This document shows positions 20,147-28,362 of a DNA stretch of 64,000 nt, in pieces. Within the stretch, counting starts at the first letter, position 1. Each line of letters begins with the position of its first letter. Origin of the DNA: G963668345 sp965226215 (GTDB taxonomy: Bacteria; Acidobacteriota; Terriglobia; Bryobacterales; UBA6623); contig CBDDCH010000002.1 in NCBI GenBank assembly GCA_965226215.1, positions 4,650,001-4,714,000 of the forward strand, given 5' to 3'. The notes beneath the pieces are model-generated. The model did no database searches and had not been told where the DNA came from. It saw only the letters and a list, made by a program, of their open reading frames with translations. A program made the position numbers and the translations under genes.

Positions 20147-20947
20147 CTACTGCATGGCCATACCGCCATCCACGTGGATGCTCTGGCCTGTAATGTTGCG
20201 TGCTTCTTCGGACGCCAGAAAAACGGCCAAATTACCGATGTCTTCCGGCGTCTGTTCGCGTTGCAGCGGTGTGTTGCGCTTCACCCAGGTTTCAAACAGT
20301 TCACGAGGTTCCAATCCGGCAAAGGATGGATCCCCCTCGGAAACCAGCGGTCCCAAGTGTTGCCAGAACCGACCCCAGACCAAGCCCGGACAAATGGCAT
20401 TGACGTTGATATTGTAAGGAGCTAAATCCTTGGCCACGATGCGCGTCAGGGTGAGCAACGCGTTCTTGGCCGCCGCATAGGCCGGAAGGATCTGTGGATC
20501 GCGCTTGGCGGCAATCGACGAGATGTTGATAATCTTCCCGAAGCGTCGTTCCCTCATGGGGGCGGCCACGGCTTTACAGAGAAAGAAGGGCCCCTTGACG
20601 TTCACCGAGTAGTTGTCGTCCCATTCCGCTTCGGTTTGGTTGGAGAAGGGTAGTCCCAGCCGTTCACCAAAGTGTCCGGCATTGTTGACCAGTATGTCGA
20701 TCTGAGCAAAGGCTTTTAGGGTTTCTTCCACCACTGCCTGACAATCTGTTTCCACCGTTACGTCGGACCGAATGGCCAGCGCCCGTCTGCCCATCTTTTC
20801 GATTTCTCCTGCACGCTTTTCGGCAGCTTCCAGGCTGATGTCGGATACCGTGATGTTTGCCCCTTCACGGGCCAGACACATGCAGATGCCTCCACCTACC
20901 GCACCACCGCCGCCGGTGACCACCGCGACATGATCTTTTAAGCGCAT
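20147..20947 (-). CDS. SDR-family NAD(P)-dependent oxidoreductase
   Basis: A 266-aa classical short-chain dehydrogenase. The cofactor loop is TGGGGAVGGG (residues 11-20), followed by DV near 62, NNAG at 88-91, the catalytic Ser in NISS (about 143-144), and Y157/K161 in YAAAK. The C-terminal GQSIHVDGGMAMQ is typical. It follows the LarA-like gene by 17 bases, so the two are almost certainly cotranscribed. A 2-hydroxyacid or sugar-acid substrate shared with that partner is an inference. Confidence 0.9.
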   Translation of the reverse strand: MRLKDHVAVVTGGGGAVGGGICMCLAREGANITVSDISLEAAEKRAGEIEKMGRRALAIRSDVTVETDCQAVVEETLKAFAQIDILVNNAGHFGERLGLPFSNQTEAEWDDNYSVNVKGPFFLCKAVAAPMRERRFGKIINISSIAAKRDPQILPAYAAAKNALLTLTRIVAKDLAPYNINVNAICPGLVWGRFWQHLGPLVSEGDPSFAGLEPRELFETWVKRNTPLQREQTPEDIGNLAVFLASEEARNITGQSIHVDGGMAMQ

Positions 20948-20964
20948 AGAAATCCAGCAAGAAG

Positions 20965-22245
20965 TTAATGGGCTACGGTCTCGGCCACGAATAGGCTGAC
21001 CAAGTTCCCGTCGCCGTCGAATTCCAGCTCGCGAGGTTCACTGAGGATTTCAATCTGGGGGTTCTGCTTCAACTCGGGGAGCAGGTTTTCGCTAACCGCC
21101 AAATCGCCCAGTTCCATCGTATTGCGAATCCAAGCCAGAGTGACCGCAGAGATATCGAGCTTGCCCACGGTCGGCGCGAGCTTCTCGAGGCAGGTGCGAT
21201 CGTCGGAGAAATGAATCGGAACATTCGAACCCGCGAGACTGGACGCCGTCAAGCTGTTGACCCATGTCGCGTGGCTGTCGACTTTCTCGACCAGCCGGTC
21301 GGTCACCATGTCGGCCATTCCCATGCCAATGGCGTTGCCGTAGCTCAAGGGGCTAAGTTCACGAACAAATATTCGATCCACCTTGGGCAGATGCTCCCAA
21401 CAGTTCTTTCCGTCGCGCAAGCTGCGGTTGATGATCTTGGTGTCCATGCCGGCGCCGCTGATGTGCTTGCCGATCTCATCGACGATCAAGATATCAACCT
21501 CAGCGACAGGGAGATCGGGCTTCCAGGATTTGGCGCGCTCCAGCAGTTCTTCCTCGCGCTCGACCATCCCTTGGGTGCCCACGGCGCGCACTTCGGCCGT
21601 GTTGTGGTAGGCGTCTTCCAGAATGGCCATGCCGCCTAACATCTTGCCCGTATCGAGAACGACCCGGCCAACGCCTCGGATGACCTGTTCGAGACCCAGT
21701 TTGTAGGCGTGTGTATGGTAGCGCTGCGCCCCGGCCCACTTGCCGAGTCCAATGGCCATCATTTTGTGAATGCCGCTTTCCAGCTTGCCGTCGAAGTCGG
21801 TATGCCACTTGACACGGGCGCAGAGCATGACGCCGTCGCTCTCGTAAGCCGTGCGGTCCATCGCCACCTCGATTCCTTCCGCCGTAGTGCCTACTTCGAC
21901 CACGTCGAGCGAGCTGACGACCGGCGCGCCCATAGTCTCTTCGGTGATGCCGTACTTGGCCAACACGTCCGCCTGACCCTGAGCCGTGCCCGCGCCGTGA
22001 CTGCCCATCACCGGGATAATGAAAGGCCGAACGTCTCGTGACTTCCAGTAGTCCACGACCGCACGAGTGATGACGTCGATGTTCGTGACACCGCGGCTGC
22101 CAACGCCGATGGCGATGCGGCTGCCAGGGTTGACCGCTTGGGTCCAATCGGCCGCCTCCATCTCGTCTCGAACGGCGGCGGCGGCGTCCGGCAAACGGCG
22201 GTCGGGAAAGTGCTGACGCACGTGAACAAGCCTCTGAAGTTGCAT
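20965..22245 (-). CDS. LarA-like (lactate racemase superfamily) enzyme
   Basis: A 426-aa protein with the GSRGVTNID and PVMGSHGAGTAQGQ blocks of the LarA-like N-terminal domain and a C-terminal domain with VDEIGKHISGAGMDTKI. From memory, Lactobacillus LarA uses R75, H108, H174, K184 and H200 for catalysis and the nickel-pincer cofactor. Here R51, H83, H148, K161 and H177 have nearly the same spacing (32/65/13/16 against 33/66/10/16), so a pincer-type racemase or epimerase is plausible. The substrate is unknown. No larB, larC or larE is in the window. A TATAAT 10 bases before the ATG suggests a very short leader. Confidence 0.75.
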   Translation of the reverse strand: MQLQRLVHVRQHFPDRRLPDAAAAVRDEMEAADWTQAVNPGSRIAIGVGSRGVTNIDVITRAVVDYWKSRDVRPFIIPVMGSHGAGTAQGQADVLAKYGITEETMGAPVVSSLDVVEVGTTAEGIEVAMDRTAYESDGVMLCARVKWHTDFDGKLESGIHKMMAIGLGKWAGAQRYHTHAYKLGLEQVIRGVGRVVLDTGKMLGGMAILEDAYHNTAEVRAVGTQGMVEREEELLERAKSWKPDLPVAEVDILIVDEIGKHISGAGMDTKIINRSLRDGKNCWEHLPKVDRIFVRELSPLSYGNAIGMGMADMVTDRLVEKVDSHATWVNSLTASSLAGSNVPIHFSDDRTCLEKLAPTVGKLDISAVTLAWIRNTMELGDLAVSENLLPELKQNPQIEILSEPRELEFDGDGNLVSLFVAETVAH

Positions 22246-22254
22246 GCTGGCCCT

Positions 22255-22260
22255 ATTATA
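22255..22260 (-). promoter_or_regulatory. -10 element before the LarA-like gene
   Basis: A perfect TATAAT on the minus strand, 10 bases upstream of the ATG at 22245. Transcription would begin about 3 bases before the start codon, giving an almost leaderless mRNA; no good Shine-Dalgarno is present. A weak TTGGTT lies 19 bases upstream as -35. It could be a chance match. Confidence 0.4.
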
Positions 22261-22390
22261 CGGGGAAGGTTCCCTACAGAACCAACGAGCCGAGCTCGAG
22301 CCCCCACGCAGAGCAATCTACCGAGCCTTGAAGGGTCGGAGACCTAAAAGATCAGATGGGCTTGGCGGACGGAAGACGACTCTCAGGGAC

Positions 22391-22497
22391 ACCGGCATAG
22401 GAGATGCTTAACTGACCGCTCGGACCGCGGAGCAGAAGGCCGGCTGGTCAACGCCGAGCACCTCCCGGGCGGCCGAGGCATCTCCTAAACGCGCCGG
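22391..22497. other. Inverted-repeat element, possible structured RNA
   Basis: A perfect 10-base inverted repeat (TAGGAGATGC at 22398-22407, complement at 22478-22487) is extended outside by ACCGG/CCGGT. Inside it a TGACC/GGTCA pair and GC-rich short stems lie in the 70-base loop, suggesting a multi-branched fold. It lies about 150 bases upstream of the LarA-like gene. No known riboswitch class was recognised. Confidence 0.35.
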
Positions 22498-22564
22498 TGC
22501 GCCGCGCCGTAACCGATCACTGCGACCCGAAGGGGACTAACCAGAAATGTTGGCCAGAAGATGA

Positions 22565-22789
22565 CTACTTGAAGCCGTTGCGTATGGAGTTCAGCAGGTT
22601 GCGGTGGAACTGACAAAGCTTACCATCCGGCGCCGGCTGACCACATTTCTGGCACACGCCCGCGGAAGCACTAGCCATTCGCAAGTTCTGACGGCCGTTG
22701 CGGGACGTGGGAGATCCGTTCTTCCGGTTTCTTTTTTTAGATGGGCGGGAGGCCTTTGGCGGCCGCCCTCCCGAAGTGCGCTGTAGCAT
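22565..22789 (-). CDS. Small basic protein with a Zn-ribbon-like end
   Basis: A 74-aa product: a Lys/Arg/Ser-rich N-terminal half, then CQKCGQPAPDGKLCQFH, a C-x2-C-x9-C-x2-H arrangement fit for one zinc ion, and a short helical tail. It may bind nucleic acid, but this is inference. The start is not well fixed; the basic N-terminal half could be partly untranslated if a later start is used. No operon partner. Confidence 0.5.
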   Translation of the reverse strand: MLQRTSGGRPPKASRPSKKRNRKNGSPTSRNGRQNLRMASASAGVCQKCGQPAPDGKLCQFHRNLLNSIRNGFK

Positions 22790-23345
22790 GGTGAGACTGC
22801 GTTGGTCTGAAACCTCTGTGGTACTTTCCCCTATACCTGATTGTTTACTAGCTATAAGAAGCGGACAACCAACCTGGTGGTTGCCTTTCAGAAGTACAAC
22901 CCGCGTCCGGGGAATTGGACGCTACAACTCTTGGGGGCCAACTAGAAGCATACATCAGATGACCCACAACTGCAAGGCACTGACAACCCTAAAGCCCCCC
23001 CCGATAAACGCCTGACAGGGGACCTGTTTCATGTTGGCCAACCCCTAAATGACGTATCCGATTCAGTTTTGGTTCCCCAGGGTGCGATCGTATACCTAGC
23101 CCTACAAGGCCACAAGCCCGTATCTGCCGTGCTGGAAGGCCATATTGTGATAGCGGTGTGCGCTCAAAGGTCTGTACGCAACGCGTTCACTCAGGCCATT
23201 TCCACTTGCTGCCCGAGAGGCCGGACACAGAATCGACCAGGTACCGACATAAGCCATATCGGTAGCCGAGCCGGGAACTTGAGCGCCGTGTTCTGCACGC
23301 CAGACACCGGATAGGCCAAGCAGCCGCTGGTCACCTCTCAGTGAG
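22790..23345. other. Intergenic region, nothing recognised
   Basis: About 550 bases with only short, low-quality frames on both strands. No tRNA-like fold, terminator or repeat family member was found. Confidence 0.4.
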
Positions 23346-24149
23346 TCACAGCGGCAACGGTGAGCGCAGATCAAAGTCCAGTCGTGTCTCGGACGGGATT
23401 CGAAGCTTTTTGCCTCGAGCCGCTGAAACGGCGACACCAGTACCAGCCCCGGCTCCGGCTCCGATCGCCGCGCCCTTGCCGCCACCGATGATAGCCCCTA
23501 GAGCAGCACCGATCCCAGTTGTAATGGCCGTCGTTTTGGCGGTCTGCTTGCCTTTTCCTCCGGTCTTGACCGAGGCGTAGTTGCTAGCTACTTCATAGAT
23601 CCGTCCCCCGACGGTCACGTCGAAGAGCTTCAGCGCCACTTCATCGCTTCCCGCCACCCGACCGGCCTGCTCGACTCTGATTACCTGGACGGTTGCGTCG
23701 GCGCCTCGCGGGATGACGACTTGACCGTCCACGACAACCTGGTCGTCGATGCTGGCCCGAAACCGCTCGCCGGCTCCCGTCACATCAGTGTCGATCGAGT
23801 CGATCGTTCGGACTGTAATCAAGGTACCGGCGGGTACGGTCAGGCCCATCTCATCGGGGGCTGAGGCCCGCGAGCGCGCGGCGGTCTGCCGCCTTGCTTT
23901 CCTTGTTCGCGTAGTGGGCGCACGCACCTCGGCCGAGGCGCCAGAGCGAAAGCGGATACCATCCACCGCCGAGACGTCGTACGTATTGAGGTTTCCTTCT
24001 GAATCTATAAACTTCACGGTCCGGCTGTTGCCTCCGAGGTAGGTTCCCTCGACGACATCGCCGTTGTGCAGCCGCAAGACATCGGCAATCAGCAGCGAGC
24101 TCAAGCCGAGCAACACTCCCAGTGAAAGGATCCAAACTCGTGCTTTCAT
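23346..24149 (-). CDS. Exported glycine-zipper protein of unknown function
   Basis: A 267-aa product starting at the ATG giving MKARVWILSLGVLLGLSS, with a GAGG ribosome binding site; the frame extends 20 codons further but those codons are poor. After the signal sequence comes a small strand-rich region (LHNGDVVEGTYLGG). A middle part follows that resembles proteins controlling stability of exported effectors (PAGTLITVRTIDSIDTD). A glycine zipper (GIGAALGAIIGGGKGAAIGAG, about residues 215-240) could insert into membrane. The role is unknown. Confidence 0.72.
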   Translation of the reverse strand: MKARVWILSLGVLLGLSSLLIADVLRLHNGDVVEGTYLGGNSRTVKFIDSEGNLNTYDVSAVDGIRFRSGASAEVRAPTTRTRKARRQTAARSRASAPDEMGLTVPAGTLITVRTIDSIDTDVTGAGERFRASIDDQVVVDGQVVIPRGADATVQVIRVEQAGRVAGSDEVALKLFDVTVGGRIYEVASNYASVKTGGKGKQTAKTTAITTGIGAALGAIIGGGKGAAIGAGAGAGTGVAVSAARGKKLRIPSETRLDFDLRSPLPL

Positions 24150-24452
24150 CGTTTTTACCTCATGTGGTGTGTCAGGCCAAACTCGGACCCATTCTCTCAC
24201 ACCTACCACCGAGCTAGGCTAACTCTGTGGTTGGACGTGCGAGAGAAGCGCCTCGTTCCCAGTTTCTCGTGGGCAGTGCGCTAACAGAGCCAACCGCGCT
24301 GGAAATCACGGGAGGCCAGAGTCCGGTCAACGGCTGACATAGAGTTCAAGGTCTTCCCTTGATCGTGCCTGCATCAAGCGGTGCGCCAAGGAGATGACGA
24401 TTCGGAAGCCGGTTTTGTTGAGATCAAGAAGCCGGAGCTACCCGTCCGGACC

Positions 24453-25547
24453 TCACTCGTAGGCCAGCGCGTCAATCGCATCCTGTCCGGCAGCCCGAGC
24501 GGTGGGGTAGAGCGCGCCCAGGAACGAGGCGGCTACAGCGATGGCCATGGACCAAATCAAGTGACTGTTGAGGAAGAGAATCGCCACCAGCGGGAAGCGG
24601 TTGTCGATGATGCCTTTCCCCAAGTAGGCAAGGCCGCTCCCAACTAAGACGCCCCCAAGCGTCATCAGCAGCGCTTCCCGCATGAATATGTTGATGATGT
24701 AGCCGCGGGAAGCTCCCAGCGCTTTCAGGATTCCGATTTCGCGGGTGCGGTCGACCACAGCCGTGTACATCGAGAGCAGAACCACAATGAATCCCACCGA
24801 AATCGCGATGCCCACGATGACGCCCATGAACTCTCCGGTCAGTCCGCGAGTCTGCGCTTCGAACAAAGAAATAAACTCTTCCATGGAGTACACGGGGTGC
24901 TTAGGCAGCATTTCCTTCAGCCGTTGAATCATCTGTCCCATTTGCTGCGGGTCTTTCAACCGGATGTAGATTTGACTGAGCTTTCCCTCCCACCCCATTA
25001 ACTCCTGCATGGTCGTGAGCGGGATGAACAGCCGCGAGAGCTTGCCCGACTCGGTGATTCCGACCAGACGAAAATCACGGTTCAGAGTTCGGATCGTATG
25101 GCCGAGGGCGAGGTTTTTCTGCGCCGCATAGGTTTCGTCTACAACGATGTCAAATGGGTCTTCGAAGGGTCCTCCCTGAGGGAAGCGGATGCCGCCGGCC
25201 ATGCGCTCGAACTTGTCCCATTCGACCCCTGTCACGGTGGTCAGGTCGCCCAACATCTTGAAAGTCGAACCCACCGTAACTTCGACTTCGGGGAGCGCTG
25301 CAATGAGGTCGATGTAGTGCGCCGACATGCCGGCTGTCCCGGATGTGAGGGGTGAGTCGCTTGTCGAGGGCCGAATGAGGATATGGGCGCCGATTCCCTT
25401 CTTGCGGCGGGCCGACTCTTCGACCAGTCCGTCGGCGAGACCCCACAGCAACAGAATCATGCAGACTTCCAGCGCAATCGCTGCCACGGTCAGCGCCGTG
25501 CGGACCGGGCGGTGGCGCAGATTTTCCCAGACGACGCGATTGATCAT
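24453..25547 (-). CDS. FtsX/MacB-type ABC transporter permease
   Basis: A 364-aa permease with an N-terminal transmembrane helix (about 17-38), a periplasmic domain, and three C-terminal helices in the FtsX layout. RTREIGILKALGASRGYI is the cytoplasmic coupling segment typical of LolC/MacB-type proteins. Such permeases pair with an ATPase to move lipoproteins or peptides, but none is adjacent here. The gene lies 79 bases after the sulfatase-like gene, and its partner must be elsewhere. Confidence 0.88.
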   Translation of the reverse strand: MINRVVWENLRHRPVRTALTVAAIALEVCMILLLWGLADGLVEESARRKKGIGAHILIRPSTSDSPLTSGTAGMSAHYIDLIAALPEVEVTVGSTFKMLGDLTTVTGVEWDKFERMAGGIRFPQGGPFEDPFDIVVDETYAAQKNLALGHTIRTLNRDFRLVGITESGKLSRLFIPLTTMQELMGWEGKLSQIYIRLKDPQQMGQMIQRLKEMLPKHPVYSMEEFISLFEAQTRGLTGEFMGVIVGIAISVGFIVVLLSMYTAVVDRTREIGILKALGASRGYIINIFMREALLMTLGGVLVGSGLAYLGKGIIDNRFPLVAILFLNSHLIWSMAIAVAASFLGALYPTARAAGQDAIDALAYE

Positions 25548-25626
25548 GCCCTGGAGGACGCGGTTTCTAGGTTCGGTTGAGGAGGGGAGGTCCCTGACGG
25601 AACGACGTTCCTTGGTTCCGCCGGCC

Positions 25627-27015
25627 CTATTGCAAGTAGCCGAGACTTTTCAGCACTTCGATGTCGCGCTCGTTCATTGTGATCTCCCCCTCCTCCAGGT
25701 CTGTCGCTTCGAACCAGCGCTTTAAAGATGCCGCCCTCGTGTGGTACTCCGTATCGCCTTCACGGAGCACAGCCGGCCTCAACTCTAGCGGATCTTGCTC
25801 GAGATTCACAACCGAGAGCGACTTTTCACCGGTTGTCCAGACGAGCTTGCGAAAACCCACTGTCTCGCCGATATGAAGTGGCAAAGTACTGTCGCGAACC
25901 CACAGCCACGACATCCAGCGCGGCGCGAATCCTTTCCTGCCGGCAAAGGTGACGTAGCGGATTGGACGCTGAGGGAGCGATTCGCCGTCGACGATGGCGG
26001 GCACCGAGCTCCGGCCGGCGAACGAGACAGGCAGAGTAGCCGCTGTTTCTTTGCCCAGGGCCAGCTCCAGGACAGTCGGCGCCAGATCGAGCAACGAAGT
26101 GGCCTGCGGAATGACACGCCCGGCGGGAATCGTCCCCGGGTATCGCAGGATCAGAGGAATGTGGACGATGCCTTTAAATAGTCGCCGCCCGTGACCGACG
26201 TAGCCGTGCTCCCCAAGGCTTTCTCCATGATCTGCCGTCAGGGCCACGAGCGTGGAGTCGCCCAACGAGAGGTTGTCGAGCTCGGCAAGCAGTTTGCCAA
26301 TGTGGTGGTCGACGTAGCCGATTTCCGAGTCGTACTTGTTGATGCGCTTCTGAGCCTCTTTGTCGGCCCAATCCGCGCTGTTGCCCGGATGTCCATTCGG
26401 CTCGAGAGAGGCGAACTCCTTCCGTAGGTGGTAGGGGGAGTGGGGGTCGAAATAATGAACCCAGAGGAAAAACGGGCGGTCTCGGTTGCCCCGAAGCCAT
26501 TCGATTGCGGGAGGAGTTACATCTTCGGCAAAGCGACTCGAGTGAAAAACCTGATGTGACCGGGTCAGATCCTCATCGTAGGTATCGAACCACTGGCCAA
26601 GCTGGGTGAGACGGTTCGTCAACGTCCAGGCACTCACGAACGCCGCATTGCGATAGCCGAGTTTTCGTAGGATTTGAGGCAGAAACAGCCACTTCGAGTC
26701 TTCCGGCACGGCTACACCGTTAATGCGGGCTCCGTGTTCCTGGGGAAAACGGCTGGTGAAGAGCGAAATATGTGACGGGCCGGTGAGTGGAATGGGAGAA
26801 TAGACCCGCTCGAAGCGGACGCCCTCCGACGCAAGCTGATCGATGTTGGGACTGGTCGTGAGGTGGTATCCGTAGCAGGAGAGATGATCGGCCCGGAGCG
26901 TGTCGACCGTAATGAGAACCAGGTTGGGCAGGCTTTCCGCAGGCGTCCTTAGTTCCGCACTCGAGCCCACCGCCAGCGCCATCAAAACGGTGAATAAAGC
27001 CCCCACGAGCCGCAC
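25627..27015 (-). CDS. Sulfatase-like hydrolase with Thr nucleophile
   Basis: A 462-aa exported member of the alkaline phosphatase/sulfatase superfamily. Metal ligands are seen in ITVDTLRADHLSCYG (D38) and LTADHGESLGEHG. The nucleophile motif reads P-L-T-G-P-S-H (T78 to H82) where true sulfatases have C/S-x-P-x-R, so formylglycine cannot form and the Arg is replaced by His. A phosphatase or phosphotransferase role is therefore possible. The C-terminal EVLKSLGYLQ is common in acidobacterial members. Signal sequence at residues 1-20. Confidence 0.85.
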   Translation of the reverse strand: MRLVGALFTVLMALAVGSSAELRTPAESLPNLVLITVDTLRADHLSCYGYHLTTSPNIDQLASEGVRFERVYSPIPLTGPSHISLFTSRFPQEHGARINGVAVPEDSKWLFLPQILRKLGYRNAAFVSAWTLTNRLTQLGQWFDTYDEDLTRSHQVFHSSRFAEDVTPPAIEWLRGNRDRPFFLWVHYFDPHSPYHLRKEFASLEPNGHPGNSADWADKEAQKRINKYDSEIGYVDHHIGKLLAELDNLSLGDSTLVALTADHGESLGEHGYVGHGRRLFKGIVHIPLILRYPGTIPAGRVIPQATSLLDLAPTVLELALGKETAATLPVSFAGRSSVPAIVDGESLPQRPIRYVTFAGRKGFAPRWMSWLWVRDSTLPLHIGETVGFRKLVWTTGEKSLSVVNLEQDPLELRPAVLREGDTEYHTRAASLKRWFEATDLEEGEITMNERDIEVLKSLGYLQ

Positions 27016-27083
27016 GGTAGAATTGTAGCGCTACTGACAGGCCGGCTTCAAGGTGAGCAGGCACTGGGGTGATGTCAAGCAGC

Positions 27084-27325
27084 TTATGTAAAAACTTGGA
27101 GGGTGCGATTTTTCCACTCCAGGTTGAAGCGGTGGAAGATCGAGTAGATGATGCGGTCCACGCTTTTGACATTCACCAAGCAGACCATCGGCCGGTGCGG
27201 CGGCGCACTTCCACGAACAAGCGTTCGATGACGTTCGTCGTCCGCAACTTGGGCCACGGATGGCGCGGGAAGCTGAAGAACGACAGCAGCTCCGGCAAGT
27301 CTTTCTCCAACTGCCGTACCGGCGA
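27084..27325 (-). pseudogene. IS256-family transposase remnant, C-terminal end
   Basis: Reading on the minus strand, LPELLSFFSFPRHPWPKLRT, TNVIERLFVEVRRRT and, after a one-base deletion, RPMVCLVNVKSVDRIIYSIF and FNLEWKNRTLQVFT match the C-terminus of mutator-type transposases. The single base is missing at the RRRT/RPM junction (27201 or so). An in-frame TAA about 27335 ends similarity at the 5' side, so only about 80 codons remain. It is a decayed insertion-sequence end abutting the GNAT remnant. Confidence 0.8.
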
Positions 27326-27600
27326 CGATTACTACGCCGATCTGCACGATATCGCAACGGCCGTCTCGAACCCGCTGGGGAGTTCCTAGTCGGCCGCGTC
27401 GAGGGGCGCATCGTTGCGATGGGTGGATTCATCCGGACCTCGGACGGTGAAGCCGAAATCAAGAGGATGAGGGTGCATTCCAGCTATCAGCGGCGCAGGT
27501 TCGGACGGGCGATTCTGGAAGTTCTGGAGGACCGAGCGCGCAAGTTAGGCGTTGAGGTGCTCCACCTGGAGACGACCGTGCAACAGAGGGCGGCCATTGG
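27326..27600 (+). pseudogene. GNAT acetyltransferase remnant
   Basis: Similarity begins with GDDYYADLHDIA in one frame, then shifts to GEFLVGRVEGRIVAMGGFI and AEIKRMRVHSSYQRRRFGRA, the acetyl-CoA-binding Q/RxxGxA region of GNAT proteins, and ends at LHLETTVQQRAAIGQ. Both ends of a normal domain are missing and the frames do not join. The left break coincides with the IS256 remnant. Confidence 0.7.
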
Positions 27601-27780
27601 TCAGAACAGACACAAAACAAATCAAACGGAGGATTTGTGAAAAACACACAGAAGATGAGGGTGTCGAACGTAGAACTTGTTTTGGTGGGCACCGTGGAAA
27701 GCGCACGTTATTCTTCTTTTCTTGGGCCGTCACTTGCTCTTAGTTGGGATCGCTGCGTTTGCTTTCACAGGGCTGAAACA

Positions 27781-27809
27781 TTCATCAACAGAAATGTTTC
27801 GAGTATAAT
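27781..27809 (+). promoter_or_regulatory. Putative promoter of the HU gene
   Basis: A perfect TATAAT at 27804-27809 with a weak TTCATC at 27781-27786, spaced 17 bases. It lies 92 bases upstream of the HU start codon. The -10 is good, the -35 poor. Confidence 0.45.
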
Positions 27810-27900
27810 GATGACATCACACCTAAGCCTCTAGTGCTGCGGGGACACTGATGAGCCAGCGTTGATCTCTTCGCTGGGCCATCTGTTGCAAAGGAGAGCC

Positions 27901-28206
27901 ATGACCAAATCTCATCTAGTTGACCAACTGGCCGAGGCGACACAGCAAAGCAAGAGAGAAGCCGAGCGGATCGTCGATTTGGTGTTTGCAGGGATCACCA
28001 AGGCGCTGCAAAGCGGTGAAAGGCTGGACGTGCGGGGTTTCGGCAGCTTTCAGGTTCGCGACCGGAAGGCTAAGCAGGGCAGAAACCCCAGAACAGGCGA
28101 GACGCTTCTGATCCCAGCCAAGAAAGTGGCGGTCTTCAAGCCCAGTAAGCAACTGGCCGAGCAGCTCAACGCAGCCGAAGTGACTACAGTCGACGCGTCG
28201 ACGTAG
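27901..28206 (+). CDS. hup: HU/IHF-family DNA-binding protein
   Basis: A 101-aa nucleoid protein. MTKSHLVDQLAEATQQSKRE starts the family helical dimerisation region, and GSFQVRDRKAKQGRNPRTGE carries the DNA-bending beta-arm with the intercalating Pro. It ends with a short tail beyond the usual 90 aa. The ATG at 27901 follows an AAGGAG ribosome binding site; the longer frame from 27862 is not needed. It is monocistronic, preceded by a TATAAT element. Confidence 0.95.
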   Translation: MTKSHLVDQLAEATQQSKREAERIVDLVFAGITKALQSGERLDVRGFGSFQVRDRKAKQGRNPRTGETLLIPAKKVAVFKPSKQLAEQLNAAEVTTVDAST

Positions 28207-28362
28207 CCCGAGGAGTTGCCCGGGAAAGGGCTCGAACGGGCAAACCGGCGTAGTGTTTGTTCGGGCGGATGGCAAACCCTTGACCGGGGCCTGCCGAGAC
28301 TCTGGGTTTCGACGTTATTCGGTATGAGAAAAGGTTGCGCCAGGGATCGCCTCGCTTCGACC

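Noticed and set aside
22400..22500. A short protein-like frame inside the inverted-repeat element (GDASAAREVLGVDQ)
   Set aside because: Only about 45 codons between stops with no ATG; the inverted repeat explains the region better.
23102..23485. A 127-codon frame in the 22790-23345 gap
   Set aside because: It overlaps the end of the glycine-zipper gene and lacks coding character or a ribosome binding site.
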